64,000 nt of DNA from Apostichopus japonicus (lineage: Eukaryota; Echinodermata; Holothuroidea; Aspidochirotida; Stichopodidae). The position numbers were made by a program, and so were the translations under genes. The notes under the pieces were generated by a model that was given only the letters and a program-made list of their open reading frames with translations, did no database searches and had not been told where the DNA came from. Shown here piece after piece: positions 49,651 through 60,700 of the stretch. How positions within the stretch are numbered: the stretch's first letter is position 1; every line of letters begins with the position of its first letter. The stretch is from assembly GCF_037975245.1 (NCBI RefSeq), contig NC_092571.1, positions 10,363,917 through 10,427,916 of the forward strand, read 5' to 3'.

Positions 49651-50351
49651 TTGCCCTGACATTTGGCTGTATGATAACAACGACCATCTAGCGGTATTTT
49701 TTCGCGTAGGCAATGGTAGCCCCTGATGTAGGCGTATATAGCAACGTCAACGTAGTGTCCATGTGTGTTTGCACACTTCTCAAACAGCAGACTATTTTGC
49801 CTGTCAGCAAAATACATCTCAGACGAAACATCACCGAACAAGCATGGAACGCCGAACCATCGCACGCATTTCTGTTGTGTGTAAACGATTTTATGGTAAA
49901 ATACACTTTCCAGGCAGTGGCTCACCGCTCACGTACAAATGTTCGACGGAGATGGGGAGGAAGGGTTGAATCAATGTGTTGTTGGCACTTTGCACCTTCA
50001 AAAATCTCTGTTTGTCCCGACAAAAATCTGTTTGTCCCGACAAAAAATTCTCGAATTTCCCATAACTCATACTCCTCATCATTGATGGTGATAGCACACT
50101 ATGTACAATCAAGTAATTAATTTTCTTCATAATCCGTCGAATTTAGATTTATTTTGTCAATATTAAAAAAAAAAAGGGACAAAATAGTTGAAATTTTGTT
50201 CTAAATCGTCACAATGATGAGATTAAACATCAAAATTTTGAGACATATTTGTAGAAGACTTGAGATAAAAAGTGACATAAGTTGTCACACATTTGAGATG
50301 AAAAGTTGACTTACAAGTACACCACATTACTGTGACAATTTTGTGATGCTT

Positions 50352-50646
50352 AAAGGTAGTCGACTCAGTATAGGCCCCAAATTATAGCATGCTATAACTG
50401 CTGGAAGTTTTCATAAAGTACTTTCCTGGAGGTCTTTACTCTTCAAATTGTTCTCAGACAATTTTAAGTAACACACAAGATGACTTCATGTCGCAGTGAG
50501 GAAAATTTCCTCCAAGGTTGTAATAAAAACAGTTTAAGATTTTTGACCAAAGGTGACCATATTTGAAATATCTAGCATATTTGGGGTGAATACAGCAAAC
50601 CTCTAAGTCACCTTCTAGGAAAATTACATGGAGTATGCTACCCTAA
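50352..50646. mobile_element. short transposon with GGTAG inverted ends and 7-bp flanking repeat
   Basis: Left end aaaggtagtcgactc, right end gagtatgctaccctaa; gatgctt flanks both sides (50345-50351 and 50647-50653). Ends resemble the element at 30720-31189. Confidence 0.7.
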
Positions 50647-50879
50647 GATGCTTCCACTATATTCTTCATCGCAAAGGTAGAATCCACTTTCACAGTTGGT
50701 CCACTGTCTTACCCACTGGTAAACATGACAGCCTGCACATAGAAAAACAGTCCTCCTCAAATTCACTCGAGCATTAATAATTTGTTACCTGATAGCATTA
50801 TATACCCCAAATGCTGTCGTTAGCGTTCATCCTTGAGCACACCTAGTTGATTGACCAGTCACCTGTTTGCAGAGGCAGG

Positions 50880-51380
50880 ATTTGAGTCGTTAAAGTGGGG
50901 GGGGGGGGGGGGGGAACCTGCCCGCAAGACTATCTAAGCGGAGCGCCACCATCGGTTGGCGCGGAGCGTACAAGAAATTTTTTGGCTTCAGGCGCGTAGC
51001 CAAGGGGGGGGGGCGAAGGGGGCGGCCGCCCCCCCTTGAGCATATTTTTTACAAAATTTTTAAAGGTTTTTATGATATCGCTAGTATTTTCAAAAGAGAA
51101 AATGCTAAGATGCAACTTACAAGGCATGGGAAGTGCCATTTCCGGCGATCTGGGAGGCATTTACAGCCAAAATTTTCTTGTACGCTTCGCGTCAACCATG
51201 ATGGCGCTACGCTTAGATAGTTTGCAATGCGGAACTTACAGTTTCGCCCATCCCTTGGCAAATTCCTGGCTACGTGCCTGTTTGGCTTTACAAACCCTCC
51301 AGATGGCCGGGAACGGCACTTCCCGAGTGCTCTTAGCTGCATGTACCCATCCTTGAAATATGGATCTCATGTCTGCAATT
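50880..51380. mobile_element. GCGGAGCGCC-family repeat copy, split by a younger insertion
   Basis: Starts in a G-run, then gcggagcgccaccatcggtt ggcgcggagcgtac near 50938-50970, aagaaattttttggctt; it is interrupted at 50989-51280 and resumes with tttacaaaccctccagatgg ccggg near 51286 and cacttcccgagtg. The order matches the intact copies at 29350-29575 and 51560-51720. Confidence 0.75.
50989..51280. mobile_element. hAT-like MITE with exact 8-bp target duplication TTTGGCTT, nested
   Basis: Ends caggcgcgtagccaagg and tcctggctacgtgcctg are imperfect inverted repeats. tttggctt lies at 50981-50988 and 51281-51288. Removing it restores the older repeat. The insert itself carries an inverted, diverged copy of the same GCGGAGCGCC block (51125-51222). 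Confidence 0.9.
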
Positions 51381-51395
51381 GTATCTAGATAGTTA

Positions 51396-53101
51396 CAGTG
51401 GCGTCACCAGACTTTCCAGTCTGGGGGGCACAGGGGGGGCACCAGCATTTGATGGGGGGCACTTAAGTGGATACACATCACCGTCCTGGGGGGTCTAAGG
51501 GGAGGGGGTTCCCTTCCAGGCGCGGCGGAACGGGAAAATTATTGGGGGGGGGGCTAATGTGTAGAGACTATCTAAGCGGAGCGCCACCATCGGTTGGCGC
51601 GGAGCGTACAAGAAAATTTTGGGTATTTCAAACCCCCAGATGGCCGGAAACGGCACTTCCCGAGTGTTTTATGCTGCGAATACCTAGCCCTAAAATATGG
51701 GTCTCAAGCCTGCAATTTCTCAGATTGCACGTAAAAGTCTGTAAAAACATTGTAATTTGTATATTCGATGGTGTTTTAAGAGAGTAGCTATTACTCGTAG
51801 TGTACTCGCAAAGACGTTTTTGAGTGTAGTAAGGGGATGTTGGAGAACTGGCTGAAATGAAGCAAGCCATTGGCCTAAGACGAAGTTGTGTTGCGCTTTC
51901 CGGTGCTCACACTTACTGCTTCCACTTTTCACGGGGCGTGAAGACGCGGTTGGGGTGACAATGTGGTCTATAGCCAGGGGACGTGCCCCCAGCATTTACT
52001 AAAATTATTACACCTATATAGTATACGTGTGCATCGGACAGATCGGCAAGTATGCATTGGAAAATGGGCAGATGCACGTTTCGGAGCCTTGGTAAATATT
52101 GAGGGGCTTATCATGCATTTGCCCCCTCAACTTTTTCATTGAGGGGGGGGGCTGAGCCCCCAAGCCCCCTTATCCGCCGCCACTGCCCCCCTCCCCTTTG
52201 GAAAATTTACGCATACGGAGGATGGGCTGGATGCAAAATGCTGCCACATTTGATGCTAAATTCGATCTGAAGATATCTCCAGAAATTGCTATTTTTGAGG
52301 TAATGATTTTAACAAGGCGCAGAATTTTGCAGAGGATATGAACCACATGCTGTCGATATTATGCCTAACCCTATCAATAGAACCTACATTTGTTGAATTA
52401 ATGTGTGCATGACCCCCGACTCCTTTCTTGTCCTTCTCGTTTTCGCCCATTATCTATTAAGATGTAACAGTTTCCAGCATCGTTATTGGCTCCTATCAGG
52501 GATCTCACCATGCAATCCAAAGTTTGATCACACATCGAGTATGGCTCAGTATGCAGGTGTGAACATTCGCCATTTGTTCCTACAAGCATCTGACCTCAAA
52601 TGACCTCTGCAGCCCCTACACAACAGGGTTAATATATGGGTCCACAAATATAGGCAAGTATGGTGCCTGCGGACCCTCACATTCTCACATTTCGTCAGCT
52701 CCTAACCTGTCAACCTCAGACCAAGGCAACATATTACAGTACCCTCCCTTCTCACAGTCATGTAGCTCGCGAAGCGGACGTGTATATCCGCTGGTATGGC
52801 GTGAGCACTGACACATTCAATGTAAATATCGACACCTGTTGTGATGGCGCGGGTTACGACTTCGATACCCGACGTTCAGGGAAAAACTTTTTCATATTTT
52901 CGCAGCTCATTTGAAGAAAATACGAATTTCTGTGCTTCTTTGTCCTTATGAAAACCAACTCAGATGATGGGAGTTGAATATAACAAAATATACATATATT
53001 TTTTTACCAACCCAAATCTCAGATGGGGGGGGGGGGGGCACTAGGTTTTCCAGGGGGGGGGGGGCACGTGCCCCCCTGGCCCCCCCTTGGCGACGCCACT
53101 G
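51396..53101. mobile_element. 1.7-kb hAT-like element with exact 8-bp target duplication GATAGTTA
   Basis: Ends cagtggcgtcaccag and ttggcgacgccactg are inverted repeats with few mismatches. gatagtta lies at 51388-51395 and 53102-53109. A G-rich run follows the left end and a C-rich run precedes the right end. Inside is a GCGGAGCGCC-family copy (51560-51720) and unique sequence. No frame longer than about 106 codons and no transposase motif, so it is non-autonomous and probably composite. Confidence 0.9.
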
Positions 53102-53187
53102 GATAGTTAATTATCGTTTAAAAATTTGAACAGGATTGAAAGTAGAACATATGGTCAGATGGTGATGTACAACTTTTGTTATACGTC

Positions 53188-53430
53188 ACTATCTAAGCGG
53201 AGCGCCATCATCGGTTGGCAAGGAGCGTCGAAATTTTCGATGAAAGGTACCCTTAGATCGGTTAAAATAACACCCATATAGGCTTTAAATTGCATCTAAA
53301 CAATTAATGAACGGGTGTAAATTTAGGGAGGACGGATAGAAGAACTTATATGGTGATGTACAACTGAAGCTTATCACTATTTAGGCGGTGCACCACCATC
53401 AGTTGGCGCGGCGCGTCGAAATTTAAACAA
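53188..53430. repeat. two diverged copies of the GCGGAGCGCC block
   Basis: ctatctaagcggagcgccat catcggttgg (53191-53228) and ctatttaggcggtgcaccac catcagttgg (53379-53417), about 190 bp apart, each followed by gcgtcgaaattt and a similar tail, so this is a tandem pair. Confidence 0.75.
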
Positions 53431-56400
53431 AAAGGAAATCCTAGATCAGCAAAAATGACACCTCTGGTAACAATAAATCGCATCTAGACAGTTCTTTCCC
53501 CCTAAAATTATTAGTATATTGTGCATTGGACCGATCAAGAAAATGTTCAGCACCCACTTCGAAATTCTCCCCGCGGTCCCCACTTCTTGGAGCACTTGGT
53601 AAATATTGGGGGCTGAACATACCTTTACCCCCCCCCACACTTTTTCATGGGGGATAAGCCCCTCAAGTCCACCGGTTCCGTCGCCACTGAAGTCGAGGCG
53701 GGGTGACTTTTTCGATTTTACAATGCGACTAGGTGCAACATGGAGCAATATTTACGGCTCATTTCATAGTACTGGCTGAGATGCATCATTCCAGGATTTC
53801 GAGCAGTAAAGAAATTGCATCGGCATTGCCATTGCATATTGTTGAATGACACGGAAGGGGGGGGGTGTCATGTGTCAGTGTATTGAATTTAATTATTGAT
53901 ATACCCAATATGCAAATCTGGATTTCGTAAATCGTTTCTCTGGATTTAGTTATTCAACGCTTTCAGTAGAGCAGCAACGTTGAAAATCAATTCCTGAAGC
54001 TAGCACTGTAGCACATGTCGCGGATTCATCACATGCATAATTGAATCGCTAGTGTGTTAGCTCCAGGATTCCGTAACCTGTGCTGCGAACCATGTGCTAG
54101 TTCCAGCTCCAGTTATTCTGCATGCTACATGTTACACACATATTCGACTTAGATTCGACAAATAGGCCTGTTTGATAGAGCTGTTGTGGGGGAATAATTT
54201 CGATTAGGGTTGTGAACATTTGTCTGCAAAAACGACAAAAAAGTGAACTAAGGTCTGGGAAAAAGTGGGGGGGGACAAATGCCCCCTCTTGCCCCCCCCG
54301 TAATCCCGCCCATGCCTGTGTGATTGTAAACACAAGTGCTCTAATGGCCAGCACTACTTTCCTGTGTGTGAAGACAAGTTTAGCTTGACCACTGAAATGG
54401 TACACTGTGCGTTTAATTTCTGCATATGAGCATTCAGTATGGCTACCATTATCAACTCTGGTAGATTTTCAATCACCCGTTTTTGGCCAAAGCAGGGGAC
54501 TCTGGTGGTTATTTTCTATAGGCTGGGAAGATCGTAAGGAATTCACTATCATTGGCAAGCTTGCTAACTGATTCTCATGGCAAACTACTACACGAAATCA
54601 TCGGAAAATAGACAGAAAAAGAAAACACCAACCAAAGCGGAAGCTCGGTATTTTTATATCTTTACGTATATTTGACTTCTAAAGGAACAGAAATCGTTTC
54701 TAATTAGTTCATTGTAACATGTAAAACTTTCCGATGAACCAGGTTACTAAAAGAGGGACACATGACCAATATTAAGCATATTAAAAAAAAAATTCAAGGC
54801 TCAGGTGTCTTAAAAATTTAATCCCTAAATTCATCTCATTAGGAATATGTAAGCTAGAGGCTTGTTTCACAGATAAACCATTGTACAAGTGATGCTGGCA
54901 CCTAAAAACATCTGTATTTTGAATTTTTTTCACTCTCAACACAACAAAAATGAGTTACCTGCACATGATTAAATTAAGGTATGTTATGGTTATTTCATTA
55001 TACTCCATAGTAAGTTATTATAGCAAAGGCCTTACAGCGTATTATAGTTCTCATGTAGTTCTGGTCTGAGTTTGTATGGTTCTTGTTCCAGCTTAGGCTC
55101 TCTGGTCGAGTGTAGCTCCTGTTCCCTTGTAAAGAGATGCTTGATCAAACTAACAAAAACATATATCTAAAGAAGGGGAGGAGTGAGGAGAGGAGAGATG
55201 GGGAGAGGAGGGGAAGGGAGGATTAGGAAAGATTTAAAACTGGAAGATTAACTGTATATGGTGGACCAAGAATGTTTACTGAAGGTTGCTGGAGTTGAAG
55301 AGTGGATTTGAAAAAAAAATCCAAATCCAATACCTTTATTTTAACAACTCGGCTGAGGCCTTCACTGAATTTGCATCAAGACATACATATTTTTTACTTA
55401 AGGTCCAATGAACTAATGAATCTTAATGATAGATGAAATTCTTGAGAAGCATCCAGCAAGATTGACTGAGAGCTTGGCTCCACTACTATTACTAATAATG
55501 GTAAATGTGTGACACTTCTTGAGACAATGAACATGTGCATAAACTCTTCTCTTTCACAGACATAAAAAGGAGTTTCAAGTGAAAAGGAAAACAAACAAAA
55601 GTCAAAGCCCAAAAGTTACCATAAACAGATAAAAAGGTTCCCATTGTTAACGATGTGCCACTAGTCTTGAAAAAAGGTCAGTATTGGTAGGCCAGGGTTG
55701 CAAGCATTTCTCAATATCATTTATTTTCCAACTTTTTTATATCTTTCAATCTGAAACATCTGGTGGCTTCCCCCAAACTCTACAAATAATTGTATTTAGT
55801 AAAGACTGTTAGATTATAATGCATAAAGGCACTGTCCTTTGAGCAAGTCATAAATGATAACTACATGTACATGTTGCAACTTGTCATAATCGAACACTAC
55901 ATCATTATGTTATCTCCTTGTGATACATAAAATCATGTACCTATGCAATTCATCACCAATACATGAGAAACAGGTTCTGATTGGAGGATAGAGCTGCTTA
56001 AAGGCTAGGCCTGTAGCTACATCTGGTGGAAATGTGTGGTAGGATATGACTTTTTGGAGAATAAAGGTCATCACTATTGCACCCAAAATATGCTAGGAGG
56101 TCAGAAAGTGGTCACCAATATTCAAAATTCAACAAGTACTTCCCAACAACTCTAATGTAGCGATTCTGCGATATTTCATTGTCTACTTTAGGTCTACTCG
56201 ACAACTGGTATCAGAACCTTTAAGAAAGTACTTTTTGAAAACTTCAAGCAATTTTAAGTACGCTATAATTTGTGGCCAAAACCGATGACTTTGACAGTTG
56301 ACCAAATATGCTAGACAGTATGAAGTCATATGTGAACAAATATCCTCAACTATTTTTCCGGGTATGCAGTGCCATACTTATAGATATAATGCCTGTATCT

Positions 56401-56970
56401 GTTGGTAACCTTTGACCTCACTGTGACCTATGACATACCCATGCACAGTTGAACTCATGCAACCTTCACAACTAGACAAGATAAAGTGTGTGTCTTTAAT
56501 TCACCTTCCATCTTTCAAGAGATAATTCCTTCACGAGCATAGAGAAGCGAATCACATTTCAAGAAATCTGGTATCCAATAATCAAATGAACAGGATGAAT
56601 CAGAAACTAACTAGGTAAACCAATCCATCTCCTTCAATGCAGAGCACAGAACCATTGGTTTACATAGTAACAGCTATTGAAACTAGCCAACAGTAATAAC
56701 AATTCACCCAGTTGTGGAAATGTGATGGTGTATACAGCAACTTAGATAGAATTCATGAAAGATAAGATGTGTGATTCTGATCTCTGATCAATGGCCTCTC
56801 ATACAGGCACCCTTTCTGGTAAATCACAGCCACTTACAGAAGGACAGTTTCATGTATGTTTATTTAATATGTAACAAATACATCAAAATTAAATCCAGAC
56901 TATTGGATTCAAAAAGGGGCTGGTGTTCCAAACTCTGTATTTCAGTGGGTAGAATATATACTTAGCTCAC

Positions 56971-57340
56971 TTAAACGGTGTGAAGACTCGCGCAAAAAGA
57001 AACGTCAAATGCCGGTAATCTGACCTAGTTTCGAATGAGGTGTAACAGAAGTGTTAGACACCACCATCCATCCCAGAAAATACACACACAGCTTGCTACC
57101 GTCGGTAATTAGACACTAGTGTACAGTCAGTACATACAGCTGCGGTCAATACCCACAGCACAGTGTATAAACGATACAGCGATGGACATCTCAGGTCCAG
57201 CTAAAGATAACAAGGTATCATGTTTCATTACTGTCTGCAGTTTTGTAGCGACACAAACAAAACGTCACTTGCAAGCAACAGAAAGTTAACTTTTTCAGAT
57301 GGCCGCACACGGATTGGGGGCGAGTATTCAATGCCTTTAA
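56971..57340 (-). mobile_element. TTAA-flanked MITE, copy 4
   Basis: Same orientation as copy 3: ttaaacggtgtgaagactcg cgc at left, gcgagtattcaatgcctttaa at right, about 370 bp. Lies 290 bases past the ABCF3 stop codon. Confidence 0.88.
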
Positions 57341-57629
57341 TGATATCCCTGTATCCTTTGACACGAGCAATGCCCATTGTGGCTCTTATTCTGATGATCT
57401 GTACTTTAGTAATGTAGGTCACAACAGCAGAAGGTGTATCAATATCAAACCCTTGAGGTGTAGACACATACAGCAGGAGTGTTCTTGCAGTATAAACCCC
57501 AAGAGTGTGTCCATTGTGAAAAACATCCCCAAAAGTGATCATTACTAATGACAATCCCAACCGATATGGTAAAACATGATAAGATAATACTAAAACATAA
57601 AAAAAGGAGTCCCCGATTGGTCGTCAAGT

Positions 57630-57782
57630 TTACTTCTGCAGAGCGAATTCCTTCTCCACCATCTTCTTGTAGGCATCGATTCCTCCTTCCATCGCCTTCA
57701 CCGTGCCTGATCCACAAACCCACAATTCCTTGCAGACCATCCGTATTAAACTCTCGTCATGGGATACCAGAATCACACCGCC
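57630..57782 (-). CDS. ABCF3: ABCF3 terminal exon with H-loop
   Basis: GGVILVSHDESLIRMVCKEL then WVCGSGTVKAMEGGIDAYKK and MVEKEFALQK followed by TAA. Slightly shorter at the end than the human protein, which I recall ending a few residues later. Confidence 0.94.
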   Translation of the reverse strand, partial: GGVILVSHDESLIRMVCKELWVCGSGTVKAMEGGIDAYKKMVEKEFALQK

Positions 57783-60700
57783 CTATGATAAAAAAATGAG
57801 CCAAAACTCAAATTACTGGATGAAAATATGTTGCCTTCTTCTGAGAAAAACCAAAACAAAACAGGAATCCTTTGTGTTTCTTTAATGTTGTTTTTCCTAC
57901 AACACTCTCTTGTCTTGTAACAAGTTTAAGAGATTCTTCATCTAAGTTGGTTTGTTTCTTAGTGATAAAAACATGGACAAAAAAGAGAAGTTTTGATAAT
58001 ATATATTAATTTAAGTCTTCTCTGTTTATTTCTTGATGTTCTTTCTTGATCAAATACATATAATCAGCAGTTATTTTAAGCCTAAGCAAGACACAAATGT
58101 GGGAGAAACCTGCAAGGGCTTATGAATTACAACTTACACATCGGGTAGCTTCCAATTCAACATTTTAACTCAAATTTGGAACCAAAACATATTGCAAAAA
58201 TAATTTATTGTCGACCCACAAATTTATCAAAGCTCGTTATAATCCATACATAGTCATTAATCAAAAGCTTGTTTGAAGAAACAAAAACTTGGTAGAGAAT
58301 TTAAGATCAATCTGTCGCAATTATGGTTTGATTAGACTTGACCAATTTTAAGCAAATACCAGATAAGCATAAAGCTATCTTTTGTGTTGAATTTACCATA
58401 TCTTGACACCATACTTGACAATTAATGCAAAAATATGTAAACAACATACGCTGCTGTAGTATACAAATCTGGCACCAGTTAAGATAAAAGAAGGCAAAGT
58501 TTACAAGTGGAACATTGAAACAAATTCATTACAAATTTGTGGGTCTTGGATGAATTAGTTAATGACATGTGAAATTAGCAGTAAGCATAATCATGAAACC
58601 TAGCAGATGTCAAAGTTAGAATAAGGAGTATCCTAGTACCCAACTAATATTTGTTAATATTACATAGATTGGTCAGAAATGACTTAAGGTAACAAAAGTT
58701 GTAAAATACAACATAATCGACTCCTTACATCGGTTCTAGCAACATGTCCATCGCAACTCACCTTAAACTTGTTCAAAGCATTGCCTAGGCCTTCTACAGT
58801 CTCTATATCTAAATGGTTGGTAGGTTCATCAAGGATAAAGAAATTTGGACTGTGGAGAGATAAAGAATGGCGGTCATTATTGACGAGACTAGAATGTCTA
58901 CTTGTATTAATGAAGGCAGCTGTCTGAACTTACAAAGAATTTCTACATCAGAGGAACAAAACACACATTCTGAGGGTAAAGGGGTGGGGAAGGGGCATGA
59001 GAGAGTAAATTATAGTCCCACCATGCATGTCATCTTGCCATTCTGAAGAATCTTCTTGCCAAAAGTTTGGCTCATTCCCAGAGATAGAGCAAATGAAAAC
59101 TTCAAACGCTTTGACTACATGATATTAAAAACCAATGCAGCTACAGTGAACAACTTTCGTTGGACACTATATTGCAATGGAAGAGGCTTCTTTGTAGAAC
59201 TCGCGAAGAAGCCTCATTGGCTTATCAAAGCCCCAAGCTGACCGAAGTCAGTCTCTTAGACTCATATTTAACGTCCATGATGATGAATTGTCAACAACTC
59301 TGTAACTGGACGACATACATTAATCTTGGAGTGACTCAAACTCCAAGCATAGGACATGAAGCATGGGGAGGGATCCGAGGTGAGGTGGGAATAATAGAGA
59401 GAACATGAATTATTACGACTTCTAATGAGATGAATCAAGGGCCGACACAATACCTACTATCAATCTAAAGATCTATTCTAATAATCCTATCTAATAGTCG
59501 GGTGTTACCTGCACCTCACATGAAATATAAGTACAGAGAAGTGACCTTCATCAGTGGTTTACAGTAACATCCTGACACTCTCCTGCACCATCCATGTCAA
59601 GTTGAAGACTTTCATATTTTAAAGGCGAAGACAGTTGGAAGGTGTTTTTGTTCTTGATATAGTTTCACAATGGCTTATAGAGTGCGATATATAATAACTC
59701 AGTGTTTACAGACTATTCGTAAGTGTTGATATTGTTTTACAAAACTCTAAAAAGTTTCACATACTTTGCCATGCACATAATCGCAAAAGCGACGCGACTC
59801 TTTTGTCCTCCGGACAAGCTGGACACTGCTCTTGTAGCTAGTTCACCTGTTACACCGAACCCACCCAGTATACTTCTGTATTCCTCAACATGTTTACCTG
59901 CAAGAGAAGTAGAGAACAAGAAAGTAGAAACACCTAGTGGTTTGCTCATTAGTTCTTATTAATGGATAAATTGATATCAGGAGAAAACATGAATGCAGAT
60001 ACCAAGCTAAAGACTGCCACAGCATTCTTGTAAAGTGGTGAAGCATACATACACACACACATATATACATGTTTGTATTACATTCTAACTGAGGACCCCA
60101 TTGTATTTTCCATTGTTCAAATCCACGTACCCTAACCTTAACAATACCCCATACAATAGAATTCCTCTGGGACGTGGTGATTCTTAGAAATCACAACCGA
60201 GGACCTGGAATTCTTTTGTTCAAGTCCTCGGTCAGATAAAAAACAAATGCACACACACACACACACGCATATATATATATATATACGCTAATGTATTGAC
60301 AAGCAAAACTGTCTGAAATTATCTTGAAGATAAACATGAATGCTACCAGAGAAAGGAAAAATTAAAATTTGAAATAATTCCTGTTGTGACTCACCAGGAT
60401 ACCTAGCAGCACACACTTCAATAGCATTCTTGTTTAGGTCCATCTGTTCTACGTGGTGTTGACTGAAATAACCTATTCTGAGGTTACGATGGATGTGACA
60501 TATACCACTGGTTGGACTTAGCTGGCTCTGAATAAGCTTCAATAGAGTTGTTTTACCAGAACCATTATCTCCAACCTAGGAAAAAAAAAAAAATTGTGGC
60601 TACATAATGTCGCATAACTCGCATTACTTATTGTTGACAGGATACAGTTAAAATTGAACTATCCAGGGCTTTATGCCCAGATGTTGGTATATGTGAATGA

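Larger units (their letters stand above)
49700..57629. other. intergenic region between B3GALT6 and ABCF3, rich in nested transposons
   Basis: No gene supported. The segment 50350-53430 is nearly all transposon: a short inverted-end element, a GCGGAGCGCC-family copy with a hAT MITE inserted in it, and a 1.7-kb hAT-like element. 54200-54320 looks like another G/C-tract element end. 55.1-56.9 kb is unique or decayed sequence; 56971-57340 is a TTAA MITE. Confidence 0.75.

Noticed and set aside
49602-50120. Open frames of 107 and 135 codons near the B3GALT6 5' end
   Set aside because: Overlap each other on opposite strands, no recognisable domain, no splice or codon support; the region is probably the B3GALT6 promoter.
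26082-57317. Short open frames inside the TTAA MITEs (for example 46082-46327, 57228-57560)
   Set aside because: They repeat at equivalent positions in non-coding MITE copies and show no domain.
60160-60240. Structured RNA gene from ccgaggac...gtcctcgg
   Set aside because: A single 8-bp stem with a long loop in an ABCF3 intron; no other RNA family feature.
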